This document shows positions 9,204 to 16,670 of a DNA stretch of 64,000 bases, one piece after another. Source of the DNA: Chitinophagales bacterium (GTDB lineage Bacteria > Bacteroidota > Bacteroidia > Chitinophagales > Chitinophagaceae); contig JACJXQ010000008.1 in assembly GCA_020636495.1 (NCBI GenBank), positions 1,116,001 to 1,180,000 on the forward strand. Reading direction: 5' to 3'. Positions within the stretch are counted from its first letter, which is position 1. Each line of letters opens with the position of its first letter. The notes under the pieces are model-generated. The model made no database searches. It saw nothing but the letters and a program-made list of their open reading frames with translations, and was not told the origin of the DNA. The position numbers and the translations under genes are program-made.

Positions 9204-9273
9204 GGCAAAATTCAAAAGAAATACATGGTACCTCATTTTGAATTTTGCCCTGAACTAAAACCTTTTGGGTTTT
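9204..9273. repeat. Double palindrome between crcB and PD40 lipoprotein gene
   Basis: A perfect 14-bp inverted repeat (GGCAAAATTCAAAA at 9204-9217, its complement at 9236-9249, 18-nt loop) is followed by a second palindrome AAAACC-TTTTG-GGTTTT (9257-9273). Both would fold in either transcript. It looks like a small interspersed palindromic element and may act as an intercistronic terminator or mRNA stabiliser. Confidence 0.6.
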
Positions 9274-9293
9274 AACTTTTCAATTTTGACTTT

Positions 9294-10433
9294 CTATTCC
9301 ACCCAGTCAGCTATGAACATATTGGTCTCTCTTGTGCCGTGGTTGTTGCGGTTCGAGCTGAACAACAGGCGCTTGCCGTCAGGAGAGAACATAGGGAAGG
9401 CATCAAAACCACCATCGTGCGATACCTTCTCTAAACCTGAACCATCCAGGTTAACGATGTACAGGTTGAAAGGGAAGCCGCGCTCATACTCGTGATTCGA
9501 TGCGAAGATGATGCGCTTGCCATCAGGCATCCAGTTTGGCGCCCAGTTGGCCTTGCCCAGGTTGGTTACCTGCTGCACATTACTACCGTCTGCATTTGCT
9601 ATGAATACCTCCATATTAGTAGGCATTACCAGGCCCTGTGCCAACAGGTCTTTATATTCTTTTACCTCTTCGTCTGTTTTGGGGCGTGAAGCTCTCCATA
9701 CTATTTTAGTACCATCGGGAGAGAACCATGCGCCACCGTCATAACCCAGCGTATTGGTGATCTGTTTTACGTTGCTGCCATCCAGGTCCATAGTGTACAG
9801 GTCCAGGTCGCCGTTGCGCATAGAAGTGAACACCACCTTATCACCCTTTGGCGAAATAGTAGGCTCAGCATCATAGCCTTTAGTATCTGTAACGCGCTTG
9901 ATTATCTTACCATCCAGGTCGCCGATGAAAATGTCAAAGCTCTCATATACAGGCCATACATATTTCTTCATTTTCTCCTTATCCGGTACCGGAGGGCAGT
10001 CTTTACTTGCCAGGTGTGTAGATGCGTACATTACATGTTTGCCATCGGGCATCAGGTAGCTGCAGGTAGTGCGGCCGGTGCCGGTGCTCACGAGTTTGTA
10101 TTCAAACTTATCTTCTCGTGTGTTGGGTAATACACCGTAAAATATCCTGTCGCAATCAATACCCTCAGCAGGGTTGGTACGTTGGAATACAACAGCCTTA
10201 CCATCAAAGCCGAAATAGGCTTCAGCATTATCGCCTCCATCTGTCAACTGTATCACATTGGCGAAGTGTTTTTCATCGCCATAAGTAAGTGATGTGCTGT
10301 CTACTTCGCTCACGGGAGCACCGCCGTGGTGGCCATGTCCATGCTCTTCTGCTTTTGTTTCTTTCTGCCCTTCTTCAGCCGGGCCACAGGCTGCCAGTGC
10401 CAGCAGCAGGGTAACAATGCTATATTTCTTCAT
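9294..10433 (-). CDS. PD40 (TolB-like) beta-propeller lipoprotein
   Basis: A 379-residue lipoprotein with lipobox LAAC (Cys about residue 16), then a His/Glu-rich linker (EEHGHGHHGG) and several PD40/WD40-like blades, recognisable as SPDGxxxxxxSxR repeats: ISPKGDKVVFTSMRNG, FSPDGTKIVWRAS, MPDGKRIIFASN and FSPDGKRLLFSSNRN. Such propellers bind peptides or partners in the periplasm; there is no protease domain. ATG at 10433 is chosen over the preceding TTG. A TACCTTTG -7 box lies at 10453-10460 on the minus strand. The His-rich linker could bind metal, which is only a guess. Confidence 0.85.
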   Translation of the reverse strand: MKKYSIVTLLLALAACGPAEEGQKETKAEEHGHGHHGGAPVSEVDSTSLTYGDEKHFANVIQLTDGGDNAEAYFGFDGKAVVFQRTNPAEGIDCDRIFYGVLPNTREDKFEYKLVSTGTGRTTCSYLMPDGKHVMYASTHLASKDCPPVPDKEKMKKYVWPVYESFDIFIGDLDGKIIKRVTDTKGYDAEPTISPKGDKVVFTSMRNGDLDLYTMDLDGSNVKQITNTLGYDGGAWFSPDGTKIVWRASRPKTDEEVKEYKDLLAQGLVMPTNMEVFIANADGSNVQQVTNLGKANWAPNWMPDGKRIIFASNHEYERGFPFNLYIVNLDGSGLEKVSHDGGFDAFPMFSPDGKRLLFSSNRNNHGTRETNMFIADWVE

Positions 10434-10621
10434 CAATTCTGTTATTTGCGCGCAAAGGTATATTGGCTGCCATTATTAACGTATTAAATAAACAGTTAGA
10501 TTGTCACGGTTTTGTCACGATGTGTGTGTCAGGATCGAATGGGTGACTGTTAATATTATTAAAATACTCAACATAATCATGCTTCAGATGTTAGAAAAGT
10601 AATAACCAAACTACTGAGGTC

Positions 10622-11167
10622 ATGAAAAAGATAGCATCTGTTATTGTATTGTCTGTTATTGTTAATCAATGCATGGCACAGCCACTGGAAGCCGAAGAAC
10701 TTCTGGATATGTTGACATGCAATGATTACGCTTGCATATCAGGCAAGGTGATACCATTGGGCTACGAGGTAGCATTGAATAAAGAAACCGCAGGCTACCA
10801 GACCTATACATTTACCAGCAAAACGGTATACCAGAATGAAAGCAACAATAAGATAATGAAACCCTACAAGGTGAATTTTACCGATCATACTGAAGACTCC
10901 GCCATTACGCTTAATTATGTGATCGGGGACAAAGTGAACAGGGAGATGCTATTGGCTGCTTTTAAAGAGCTGGGCTTCAGGTACGACCATGCTACAAAAA
11001 CCAAAAGCACCTTTGATAATACTGCAACGGTGTACAAAAGCGAAAGATATCCCGGTTGGGTATTGAAAGTGACTAACTATGATAAGCGGGAGGGCCGCCA
11101 TACTCACTACCTGGATTACGATTTTGAACTGTGGCGCTTCACGGGCAAAAGGAATATTTATAAATAA
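10622..11167 (+). CDS. Exported protein of unknown function
   Basis: A 181-residue protein with a signal peptide (MKKIASVIVLSVIVNQCMAQ). The mature protein has two Cys residues close together (TCNDYACIS) that could form a disulfide, then an alternating pattern typical of beta-sheet and a basic C-terminus (WRFTGKRNIYK). I do not recognise the family. It is convergent with the next gene and separated from its upstream neighbour by a 190-bp divergent region. Confidence 0.65.
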   Translation: MKKIASVIVLSVIVNQCMAQPLEAEELLDMLTCNDYACISGKVIPLGYEVALNKETAGYQTYTFTSKTVYQNESNNKIMKPYKVNFTDHTEDSAITLNYVIGDKVNREMLLAAFKELGFRYDHATKTKSTFDNTATVYKSERYPGWVLKVTNYDKREGRHTHYLDYDFELWRFTGKRNIYK

Positions 11168-11191
11168 CACGGTAAGGTTGCATGCCGTGCA

Positions 11192-12163
11192 CTACAGCTT
11201 TTTATAGTCGCCGGGTATATTCGTTATCGAAGCAGGAATGCTTATGTTCTCATATACAGCGGTGGCTATTTTCTGGTAGCCTTCTGCACCGTCGGGCTTG
11301 TAAATGACCCTTAATACAAACCCCTTCCATACCCAATAGGACAGGTGAGTTGACACATGCTCATATATACTGCAGGTTTTGCCTGCCAGTACATGTTCTC
11401 CTTGTGCTGTGTAGCCCGCTTCCTTTCTTTGTGCTTCGGTACCATAACCTGCTATCAATGGCTCTGTGACAAGTGCCCTGTCTGTGTAGGTTTTCCATGT
11501 CTTGTTCTTGTGGTCTATCTCAGTTGTTTTGTTGTCTTTCCAGATAACGGTAGTAATTGCATTGGGGCCATCAATATCTTCTTTGTCTGTAACGATGACC
11601 ACTGTCCTGCCATGATCTTCAATGAACATCACTTCCTTACCTTCTTTTGCCTTAGTCCCGGTATACAGGAATTCAATTTTAGCAGATCCCGATCCATAGG
11701 GCTTGTTCTTGCTCAGTTGCTGCGTTTGGGTAGTATTGCTTTTGCCTGCAGACTGTACTGCATATTGATGATGTTCTTCATTGTAGTGTTTCACAGATTG
11801 ATATTTGTCTGTAGTTACCGTAGCCTGTTTGGTGATGCGTTGCCCGTTCACCAATAGTTCCAGTGCCACGTTCTTGTGTAATGGTTTATTCAGCTTTTGC
11901 ATCACCATTACCAGCTCCTCAGAAAAATATTTCAGCCAGTTGTCTTTATAGTTATACCTGCAGTATTCTATAGCCAGTGATGAGGGTATCCCATCGATGG
12001 CCAGGGTTTCGTACCAGCTGCCATCTACCAGTACCATCACTTTTTCGCCCCGGGCGGTTACAGCGCTGAAAGGAGATGTGTGGTTGACTGCATATTGTGC
12101 CTGCACAGGGTTAATGTATAATGTACAAGCAACCAGCAGCAATAGTAAATAATTGTATTTCAT
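11192..12163 (-). CDS. Exported protein of unknown function
   Basis: A 323-residue protein with a signal peptide ending near VQAQ. The mature part has a two-part beta-rich pattern with a conserved-looking GKTCSIYEHVSTHLSYWVWKG segment near residue 270. The form resembles the DUF4412-type outer-membrane/periplasmic lipoprotein-binding fold seen in Bacteroidota, where a Cys and a Tyr-Trp turn are typical; this match is tentative. Its upstream region holds two hairpins (12214-12290). Confidence 0.6.
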   Translation of the reverse strand: MKYNYLLLLLVACTLYINPVQAQYAVNHTSPFSAVTARGEKVMVLVDGSWYETLAIDGIPSSLAIEYCRYNYKDNWLKYFSEELVMVMQKLNKPLHKNVALELLVNGQRITKQATVTTDKYQSVKHYNEEHHQYAVQSAGKSNTTQTQQLSKNKPYGSGSAKIEFLYTGTKAKEGKEVMFIEDHGRTVVIVTDKEDIDGPNAITTVIWKDNKTTEIDHKNKTWKTYTDRALVTEPLIAGYGTEAQRKEAGYTAQGEHVLAGKTCSIYEHVSTHLSYWVWKGFVLRVIYKPDGAEGYQKIATAVYENISIPASITNIPGDYKKL

Positions 12164-12213
12164 TCCGGAGTAACGTTATGCTCAATAAGACGGGTCAAAA
12201 TACAAAAAAAGTG

Positions 12214-12290
12214 GGCTGCAAATCCCGGCTTGCAGCCGTATCTTAACTTTTCTTTGCAATGTACAACGTTGTGGATAGCCCAACCACAAC
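12214..12290. promoter_or_regulatory. Two hairpins in divergent intergenic region
   Basis: Stem GGCTGCAA/TTGCAGCC (12214-12221 with 12230-12237), followed on the minus strand by a run of seven T, and stem GTTGTGG/CCACAAC (12268-12274 with 12284-12290). The first has the form of a minus-strand intrinsic terminator but lies upstream of the minus-strand gene, not after one. It could end a short RNA or attenuate a leader. Confidence 0.4.
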
Positions 12291-12331
12291 AATATTGCTT
12301 ATGTCTTAACTAATGGTTTATATACTGTATT

Positions 12332-14401
12332 TTGTTGTCGAAATATTCAATATTGAGAAATACCATCCTGCATATCGTTCTGATCTTCACCTGCTTTATT
12401 CTGTCAGGTAGGGCTATGGCCAACAATGCGGCTGCGGGTGTAATTACCTATTCATGGCTCAGCGATTCTACCTATAGGGTAGTGTTCAAATTGTATAATG
12501 ACTGCAAAGGCAACCCCGCACCGGATACGGTTTCTTTGTGTGTGTATAACAGTTGTACCAATTCCGGTTTCAGTACAGTGATGCATAAAGTAGCAGGTAA
12601 TATTAGGGGTAATACCGTGCCCAATGGGTCTGAAGTACCGGTAGGTTGCACGCCTAAAGAGGCTACGCGCTGTACCAGTGTCTCTTCAGTATTGCCGGGT
12701 ATTCGCGAATGGTGGTATGCCGATACGGTTACGCTGCCGGCCCGTTGCAATAGTTGGAAATTCAGGGTGGCGCTTAATGCACGTAATACAGCCGCGAATA
12801 TACAGGCGGGCAATATGCTGGTAGAAACATCTTTCAACAACCTGCTAAGTCTGCAGAACTCTTCGCCCGATTACTCTATGCCGCCTGCGGTATTTGTTTG
12901 CCTGAATATGCCATATACGCTCGACCTTAACTTTACTGATGCGGACAATGACTCATTGACCTACGTAGTAATACCCACACAAAAGGCAACTAACCTGAAT
13001 TGTGGAACAACACCAACCAATATAGGCGTGAAAAATATTAACCCTCCTGTGGATACCGTCAATAATCCTATACAGACAAACCAATCATTTATCCTGGATA
13101 CCGTTACGGGTCAGATGAAATTTACTACTACATCCACCTACGAACAGACCTTTACATTGCGTGTGAACGAATACCGAAACGGTCAGCTGATAGGCAGTGT
13201 AAATACGGATATACAGGTGTATGCTTTCAAATGCGGTGGTATTGTACCTCTGTTGGATAATTCTAAATATAATGCTACGGATACTGTTATAGGTGGTGAC
13301 CTGTTTATGCCATATGGTGGCGGTTTTTATGCCTGCGTGGGCACACAGGTAGATTATTATTTTTCCATCCAGGCATCAGATAGTACTGCGCAACTGATAC
13401 TCACTGATAGCATTAAGTCAATATTTCCGAATGCTGCTGTTACTTATTATAAACAAGGTACAGACTCGGTAGGTGTACACATAGGATTATTACCAGGACC
13501 TGGAGATGCAGGTCATCATCTAACAACGTTAACTATCACCGATACTGCTTGCCGACCGCCCATTGGCAGGCTGGAATATGCTCGTGTTATGGACATCATA
13601 ATACTCGACGGGGTATTTGCAGGTCTGGATACAGCGGTATGTGCACATGAACCTGTCAAGCTTCAGCCTCATGGATATAGCTTCCCGTTTGGCACTTTTA
13701 CATGGCAAATGTTGCCGGGTAGTACAGGCTCCTTATCCTGCAACAATTGCAGGGTAGCATACGGATGGCCTGCACCTACGGCCACTTATGTGCTCACGGC
13801 ATCTTCGGGCTGGTGCGCCTCAACTTATACCGATACCATCAATGTTTCGCATCTCAGTACGCCTGTTACCTACCCTAAAGTCCAGATCACAGTATCACCG
13901 AGCTCAAACATCTGGCAGTGGCTGCAGGCTACCTTTACTGCATTGGTTACCGATTGCAGTAACCCTACCTTCCAATGGATGAAGAATGGTAAAGACATCC
14001 CTGGTGCCACCAGCCAATCATACAGTAGTACCAATCTGATAGATAATGACATCATCAGTTGCCGATTTGGCTGTAACGATAGCTGTCCCAACCCGAGAGA
14101 TACGGTGAGTAATGCTATCAGGATGAATGTAGCCATGTCTGTAAATGGAGTAAGTGAAAATGAAACAGGGATGATGGTCTATCCCAATCCCGCAACAGGT
14201 ATGGTGACCGTATATGTTCAGCATGCTGGAACCAAAAGAACATCGCTCTTATTGACCGATATTACAGGCAAACTGATTATGACAAAAGAAATAAGCACGG
14301 ACAGTATCCAACTGGACATCAGCGGACTTACAAAAGGTATGTACCTGCTAACATACAAAGGTGATGTATTCAGTCGGACTGTGAAACTGGTAAAGGAGTA
14401 G
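12332..14401 (+). CDS. T9SS-secreted surface protein with C-terminal sorting domain
   Basis: A 689-residue secreted protein. After a signal peptide ending at RAMA comes an N-terminal beta-sandwich region (ITYSWLSDSTYRVVFKLYND, with paired Cys) of a type common in large Bacteroidota adhesins. PKD/Ig-like segments follow, including one with QWMKNGKDIPGATSQSY, and finally a type A T9SS domain (VYPNPATGMVTVY ... LTDITGKLIMTKE ... GMYLLTYKGDVFSRTVKLVK). No ATG precedes the signal peptide; the frame can only begin at TTG (12332, 12335 or 12353). The product is probably a surface adhesin or gliding-related substrate. It ends 4 nt before the stop of the convergent DUF4279 gene. Confidence 0.85.
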   Translation: MLSKYSILRNTILHIVLIFTCFILSGRAMANNAAAGVITYSWLSDSTYRVVFKLYNDCKGNPAPDTVSLCVYNSCTNSGFSTVMHKVAGNIRGNTVPNGSEVPVGCTPKEATRCTSVSSVLPGIREWWYADTVTLPARCNSWKFRVALNARNTAANIQAGNMLVETSFNNLLSLQNSSPDYSMPPAVFVCLNMPYTLDLNFTDADNDSLTYVVIPTQKATNLNCGTTPTNIGVKNINPPVDTVNNPIQTNQSFILDTVTGQMKFTTTSTYEQTFTLRVNEYRNGQLIGSVNTDIQVYAFKCGGIVPLLDNSKYNATDTVIGGDLFMPYGGGFYACVGTQVDYYFSIQASDSTAQLILTDSIKSIFPNAAVTYYKQGTDSVGVHIGLLPGPGDAGHHLTTLTITDTACRPPIGRLEYARVMDIIILDGVFAGLDTAVCAHEPVKLQPHGYSFPFGTFTWQMLPGSTGSLSCNNCRVAYGWPAPTATYVLTASSGWCASTYTDTINVSHLSTPVTYPKVQITVSPSSNIWQWLQATFTALVTDCSNPTFQWMKNGKDIPGATSQSYSSTNLIDNDIISCRFGCNDSCPNPRDTVSNAIRMNVAMSVNGVSENETGMMVYPNPATGMVTVYVQHAGTKRTSLLLTDITGKLIMTKEISTDSIQLDISGLTKGMYLLTYKGDVFSRTVKLVKE

Positions 14402-14405
14402 CCCT

Positions 14406-14855
14406 TTACCAGTCTGTACCATCATCAGTTTCTGCAAGAAGAATAATATCAATATCACATGCTGAACGCAGGTCAGCGATAAATTTTAATTGTTCCTTGG
14501 TGAAATGGACAATGGGTGTTGATTCGTTGGCATCGGTGTAAACGTAAAGAGCAATGGAGAATTCGCTGTAATATTTATCACAGAACTTTTTCAAAATATT
14601 CATTTTGGGCTTCAATAGTTCTATCAGTGCATCCAGTTGATATTCTATCGATGGGAATGCATCTTGATAGTCCACCTCGGGTGCTTTTATGATCCAGCCG
14701 TTTTCTTTTGCAAGCCTTTTACCTCCGGGTTTGATCGGTTCGTTTTTCGTTCGAATATAAGATGGGGTCAAACCCGTTTCATCGGTAATGGCTTGTGGAG
14801 CAAAATCTTCAAACTCCCATATGCCGAATGATACCGCTATTTTGTTTGCTGCCAT
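14406..14855 (-). CDS. DUF4279 family protein
   Basis: A 149-residue cytosolic protein matching the DUF4279 layout: an N-terminal VSFGIWEFEDFAPQAITDETG segment split into two short pieces, the NGWIIKAPE turn, a helical middle (LDALIELLKPKMNILKKF) and a C-terminal IVHFTKEQLKFIADL helix with an acidic tail. The biochemical role of this family is not known; related small proteins sometimes sit beside toxin genes, but no toxin is seen here. It is followed on the same strand by an exported protein gene further downstream only in position; they are transcribed the same way from separate starts. Confidence 0.65.
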   Translation of the reverse strand: MAANKIAVSFGIWEFEDFAPQAITDETGLTPSYIRTKNEPIKPGGKRLAKENGWIIKAPEVDYQDAFPSIEYQLDALIELLKPKMNILKKFCDKYYSEFSIALYVYTDANESTPIVHFTKEQLKFIADLRSACDIDIILLAETDDGTDW

Positions 14856-14906
14856 TTTTAGGTGTTTGTTTATTCGATGAAGTTGTTATCCAGGACTGTT
14901 TTCTTG

Positions 14907-15380
14907 CTACCGGTAATTCCTTTTTCTAAAGCTTGTTATCCAATCCAGGTCTTTTTTATCCGAAACTATATAGGTTTCCATATGTGTCAGGTCGCTGATA
15001 TATGCAGATGCTTTGGCTTTCCTGGAAAACATACCCCATCGCTCAGCAACCCCTCCGATCAGTACCCTGTGTTGGCCTTTGGTGTTTGAAAATGCTATCA
15101 CACAAAAGAGGTTGTACATGCCTTCCTTGGTTTGAAAGTGTCTTCTTTTTTGTGCTCTGCCTAATATCTTTGCCAATGCTTTTTGGTCTTCAGTAGTTAC
15201 GGTTTTTCGGTTTGTGTTTTTATTGTTCAACTCGTCAAAATGGGTGTAAGCACTAGCTGTAGTGTACCCACGCTGCAAAGTGTCTGCATAAACAAACATG
15301 CTATCAATACCTATGGGTATTTGAGCATTAGCTGCAAAACAGACTGTCAAACTTAACAAAAGAAGAAATACGTATTTCAT
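14907..15380 (-). CDS. Exported protein of unknown function
   Basis: A 157-residue protein with a signal peptide (MKYVFLLLLSLTVCFAANAQ). The mature part is basic, with an HFDELNNKNTNRK segment and a C-terminal DLDWITSFRKRN helix. No family recognised. It is the first gene on the minus strand beside the large gene-free repeat region, and the next gene downstream (DUF4279) starts about 50 nt after its stop. Confidence 0.6.
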   Translation of the reverse strand: MKYVFLLLLSLTVCFAANAQIPIGIDSMFVYADTLQRGYTTASAYTHFDELNNKNTNRKTVTTEDQKALAKILGRAQKRRHFQTKEGMYNLFCVIAFSNTKGQHRVLIGGVAERWGMFSRKAKASAYISDLTHMETYIVSDKKDLDWITSFRKRNYR

Positions 15381-15470
15381 AGGAATGTAGAGGATTAAGT
15401 AAAAGGCGAATGTACACGTTTTTTTATATTTTCAGGAGGACAATACTTTTACTGAGTAGTAAATTATTCG

Positions 15471-15537
15471 CTTGGTAATAATGTTAATATTATGTATATT
15501 TGCTCGTAATTGTAAAACATCACAAAGCTCTTTGACA
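15471..15537 (+). promoter_or_regulatory. Promoter plus boxA-like antitermination motif, no gene downstream
   Basis: A TATATTTG -7 box (15495-15502) is preceded by CTTG (15471-15474) with 20 nt between, close to the Bacteroidota promoter form. About 18 nt after the expected start lies GCTCTTTGACA (15527-15537), which closely resembles the boxA element of rRNA leaders (GCTCTTTAACA), bound by NusB/NusE. No coding frame follows on this strand before ccmE. Confidence 0.5.
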
Positions 15538-15780
15538 TAAACCATATCAATGGAAAATAGTACATATAAAAGCTCTTTTCACGGTCAGAATTATTTTTCT
15601 CAGCGAAATTCCGGAAACATTCAGAAACAAAAAACTATAACGAATTGACTTTTAATATGTTAAAATGCCAATACTGCCCCGGGGTACGGTAGTTTGGAAA
15701 CAAAATGGGAACAATCCGGTCAGTCAGGAAACAAAAGGCAGGGAAAATCCCCGTTTTTCACAACAAAACACAACAACCTG
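15509..15780 (+). other. Putative noncoding transcript downstream of boxA
   Basis: The stretch after the promoter/boxA has no open frame of note on the plus strand. It contains short repeated GGAAACA(A) words (around 15612, 15696 and 15728) and ends close to a strong CCCCTCC/GGAGGGG hairpin (15788-15809). Its extent is inferred; only promoter, boxA and lack of coding sequence are seen. Confidence 0.3.
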
Positions 15781-15784
15781 GATA

Positions 15785-15862
15785 GCTCCCCTCCTGTTTT
15801 TAGGAGGGGATACTAGCGAACACCTCAACGGAGTGTGAGCTAATCGGGGTGGTTGACTCGCG
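15785..15862. repeat. Interspersed palindromic element
   Basis: Begins with the perfect stem CCCCTCC (15788-15794)/GGAGGGG (15803-15809) and continues with ACACCTCAACGGAGTGTGAG and a CGGGGTGGTTGA segment. Elements of this general appearance are scattered between genes in many Bacteroidota genomes. No gene overlaps it. Confidence 0.4.
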
Positions 15863-16089
15863 AAACACAACAACTGAACCTTTGGTGAACTCGTTGTGAC
15901 CATTGAAAAGACAACAAAACACAACAACTGAACCTTTGGTGAACTCGTTGTGACCATTGAAAAGACAACAAAACACAACAACTGAACCTTTGGTGAACTC
16001 GTTGTGACCATTGAAAAGACAACAAAACACAACAACTGAACCTTTGGTGAACTCGTTGTGACCATTGAAAAGACAACAAAACACAACAA
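15863..16089. repeat. Perfect 54-bp tandem repeat, four full copies plus partial
   Basis: The word CTGAACCTTTGGTGAACTCG starts at 15874, 15928, 15982 and 16036, an exact period of 54; the copies are identical as read. An 11-bp partial copy precedes them, and an isolated 16-bp piece of the unit (ACAACAAAACACAACA) lies at 15760-15775. Each unit contains GTTGTG ... CACAAC, able to form a stem. All three minus-strand frames are open because 54 is a multiple of 3 and the unit lacks stops on that strand, but none has a credible start or composition. Confidence 0.9.
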
Positions 16090-16124
16090 TCCTGTTTATC
16101 CTGTAAATCAGGCAAATCCTGATA
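16089..16124. repeat. 9-bp imperfect tandem repeat (ATCCTGnnA type)
   Basis: Four successive nonamers ATCCTGTTT, ATCCTGTAA, ATCAGGCAA, ATCCTGATA abut the end of the 54-bp array. Such nonamer runs are common between genes in this phylum (recollection, not searched). Confidence 0.6.
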
Positions 16125-16225
16125 CAGACCGTTATTGCCATATTGCTGTATTCTATATATTATACCTGTCATATTTCGGTCATTAAGCCTTAACTTTGCG
16201 TAGCTTAAAAGAATAAAGTATAGGT

Positions 16226-16621
16226 ATGAAAAAGTCGCATATTGTATTGATGGTGCTGGTTGCCGCTGCGGTAACAATAATTGTGAGCATGTTCGGGGAT
16301 TTCAGTACGTATGAAACATTTGCCTCAGCTTCGAAAGACCAGGGTAAAAAATACCACGTGATAGGCGAGCTAGCCAAAGGCCATGCCATGAGTTACGACC
16401 CTGTAAAAGACCCTAACCATTTCAGCTTTTACGTACAGGACAAGAACGGTAGGGTGAACCAGGTAGTGTTCAACGGTGCCAAACCTACTGACATTGAGAA
16501 AAGCGAGCAGATAGTGATGACAGGTTATATGCAGGGTGAAGTATTTCACTGCTCCAAGATACAAATGAAGTGCCCGTCGAAATATGAGAACGACCAGGTG
16601 GCAGTAGCCAACCAGATGTAA
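16226..16621 (+). CDS. ccmE: Cytochrome c maturation haem chaperone CcmE (CxxxY type)
   Basis: A 131-residue protein with one N-terminal membrane anchor (residues 4-22) and a periplasmic OB-fold domain (KYHVIGELAKG, FYVQDKNGRVNQVVFNGAKP, IVMTGYMQGEVFH). In classical CcmE haem is held covalently by His in HxxxY; here the corresponding motif is CPSKY (C116, Y120), so this belongs to the CxxxY variant known from some archaea and sulfate reducers. It hands haem to the CcmF-type synthase encoded 49 nt downstream. A TAACTTTG -7 box (16191-16198) lies 27 nt before the ATG. Confidence 0.88.
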   Translation: MKKSHIVLMVLVAAAVTIIVSMFGDFSTYETFASASKDQGKKYHVIGELAKGHAMSYDPVKDPNHFSFYVQDKNGRVNQVVFNGAKPTDIEKSEQIVMTGYMQGEVFHCSKIQMKCPSKYENDQVAVANQM

Positions 16622-16670
16622 GCCTGATAAATTGACGGCAATTAATTTTTATTGACTTTTTGAACATTCA

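Noticed and set aside
15863..16089. Functional CRISPR array
   Set aside because: The would-be spacers are identical in every unit and only about 21 bp; no cas gene is in the window.
15724..16277. Three overlapping minus-strand ORFs (113-145 aa) across the tandem repeat
   Set aside because: They exist only because the 54-bp unit is a multiple of 3 and lacks minus-strand stops; they begin in ccmE antisense or in the repeat itself, have odd composition and no promoter or start context.
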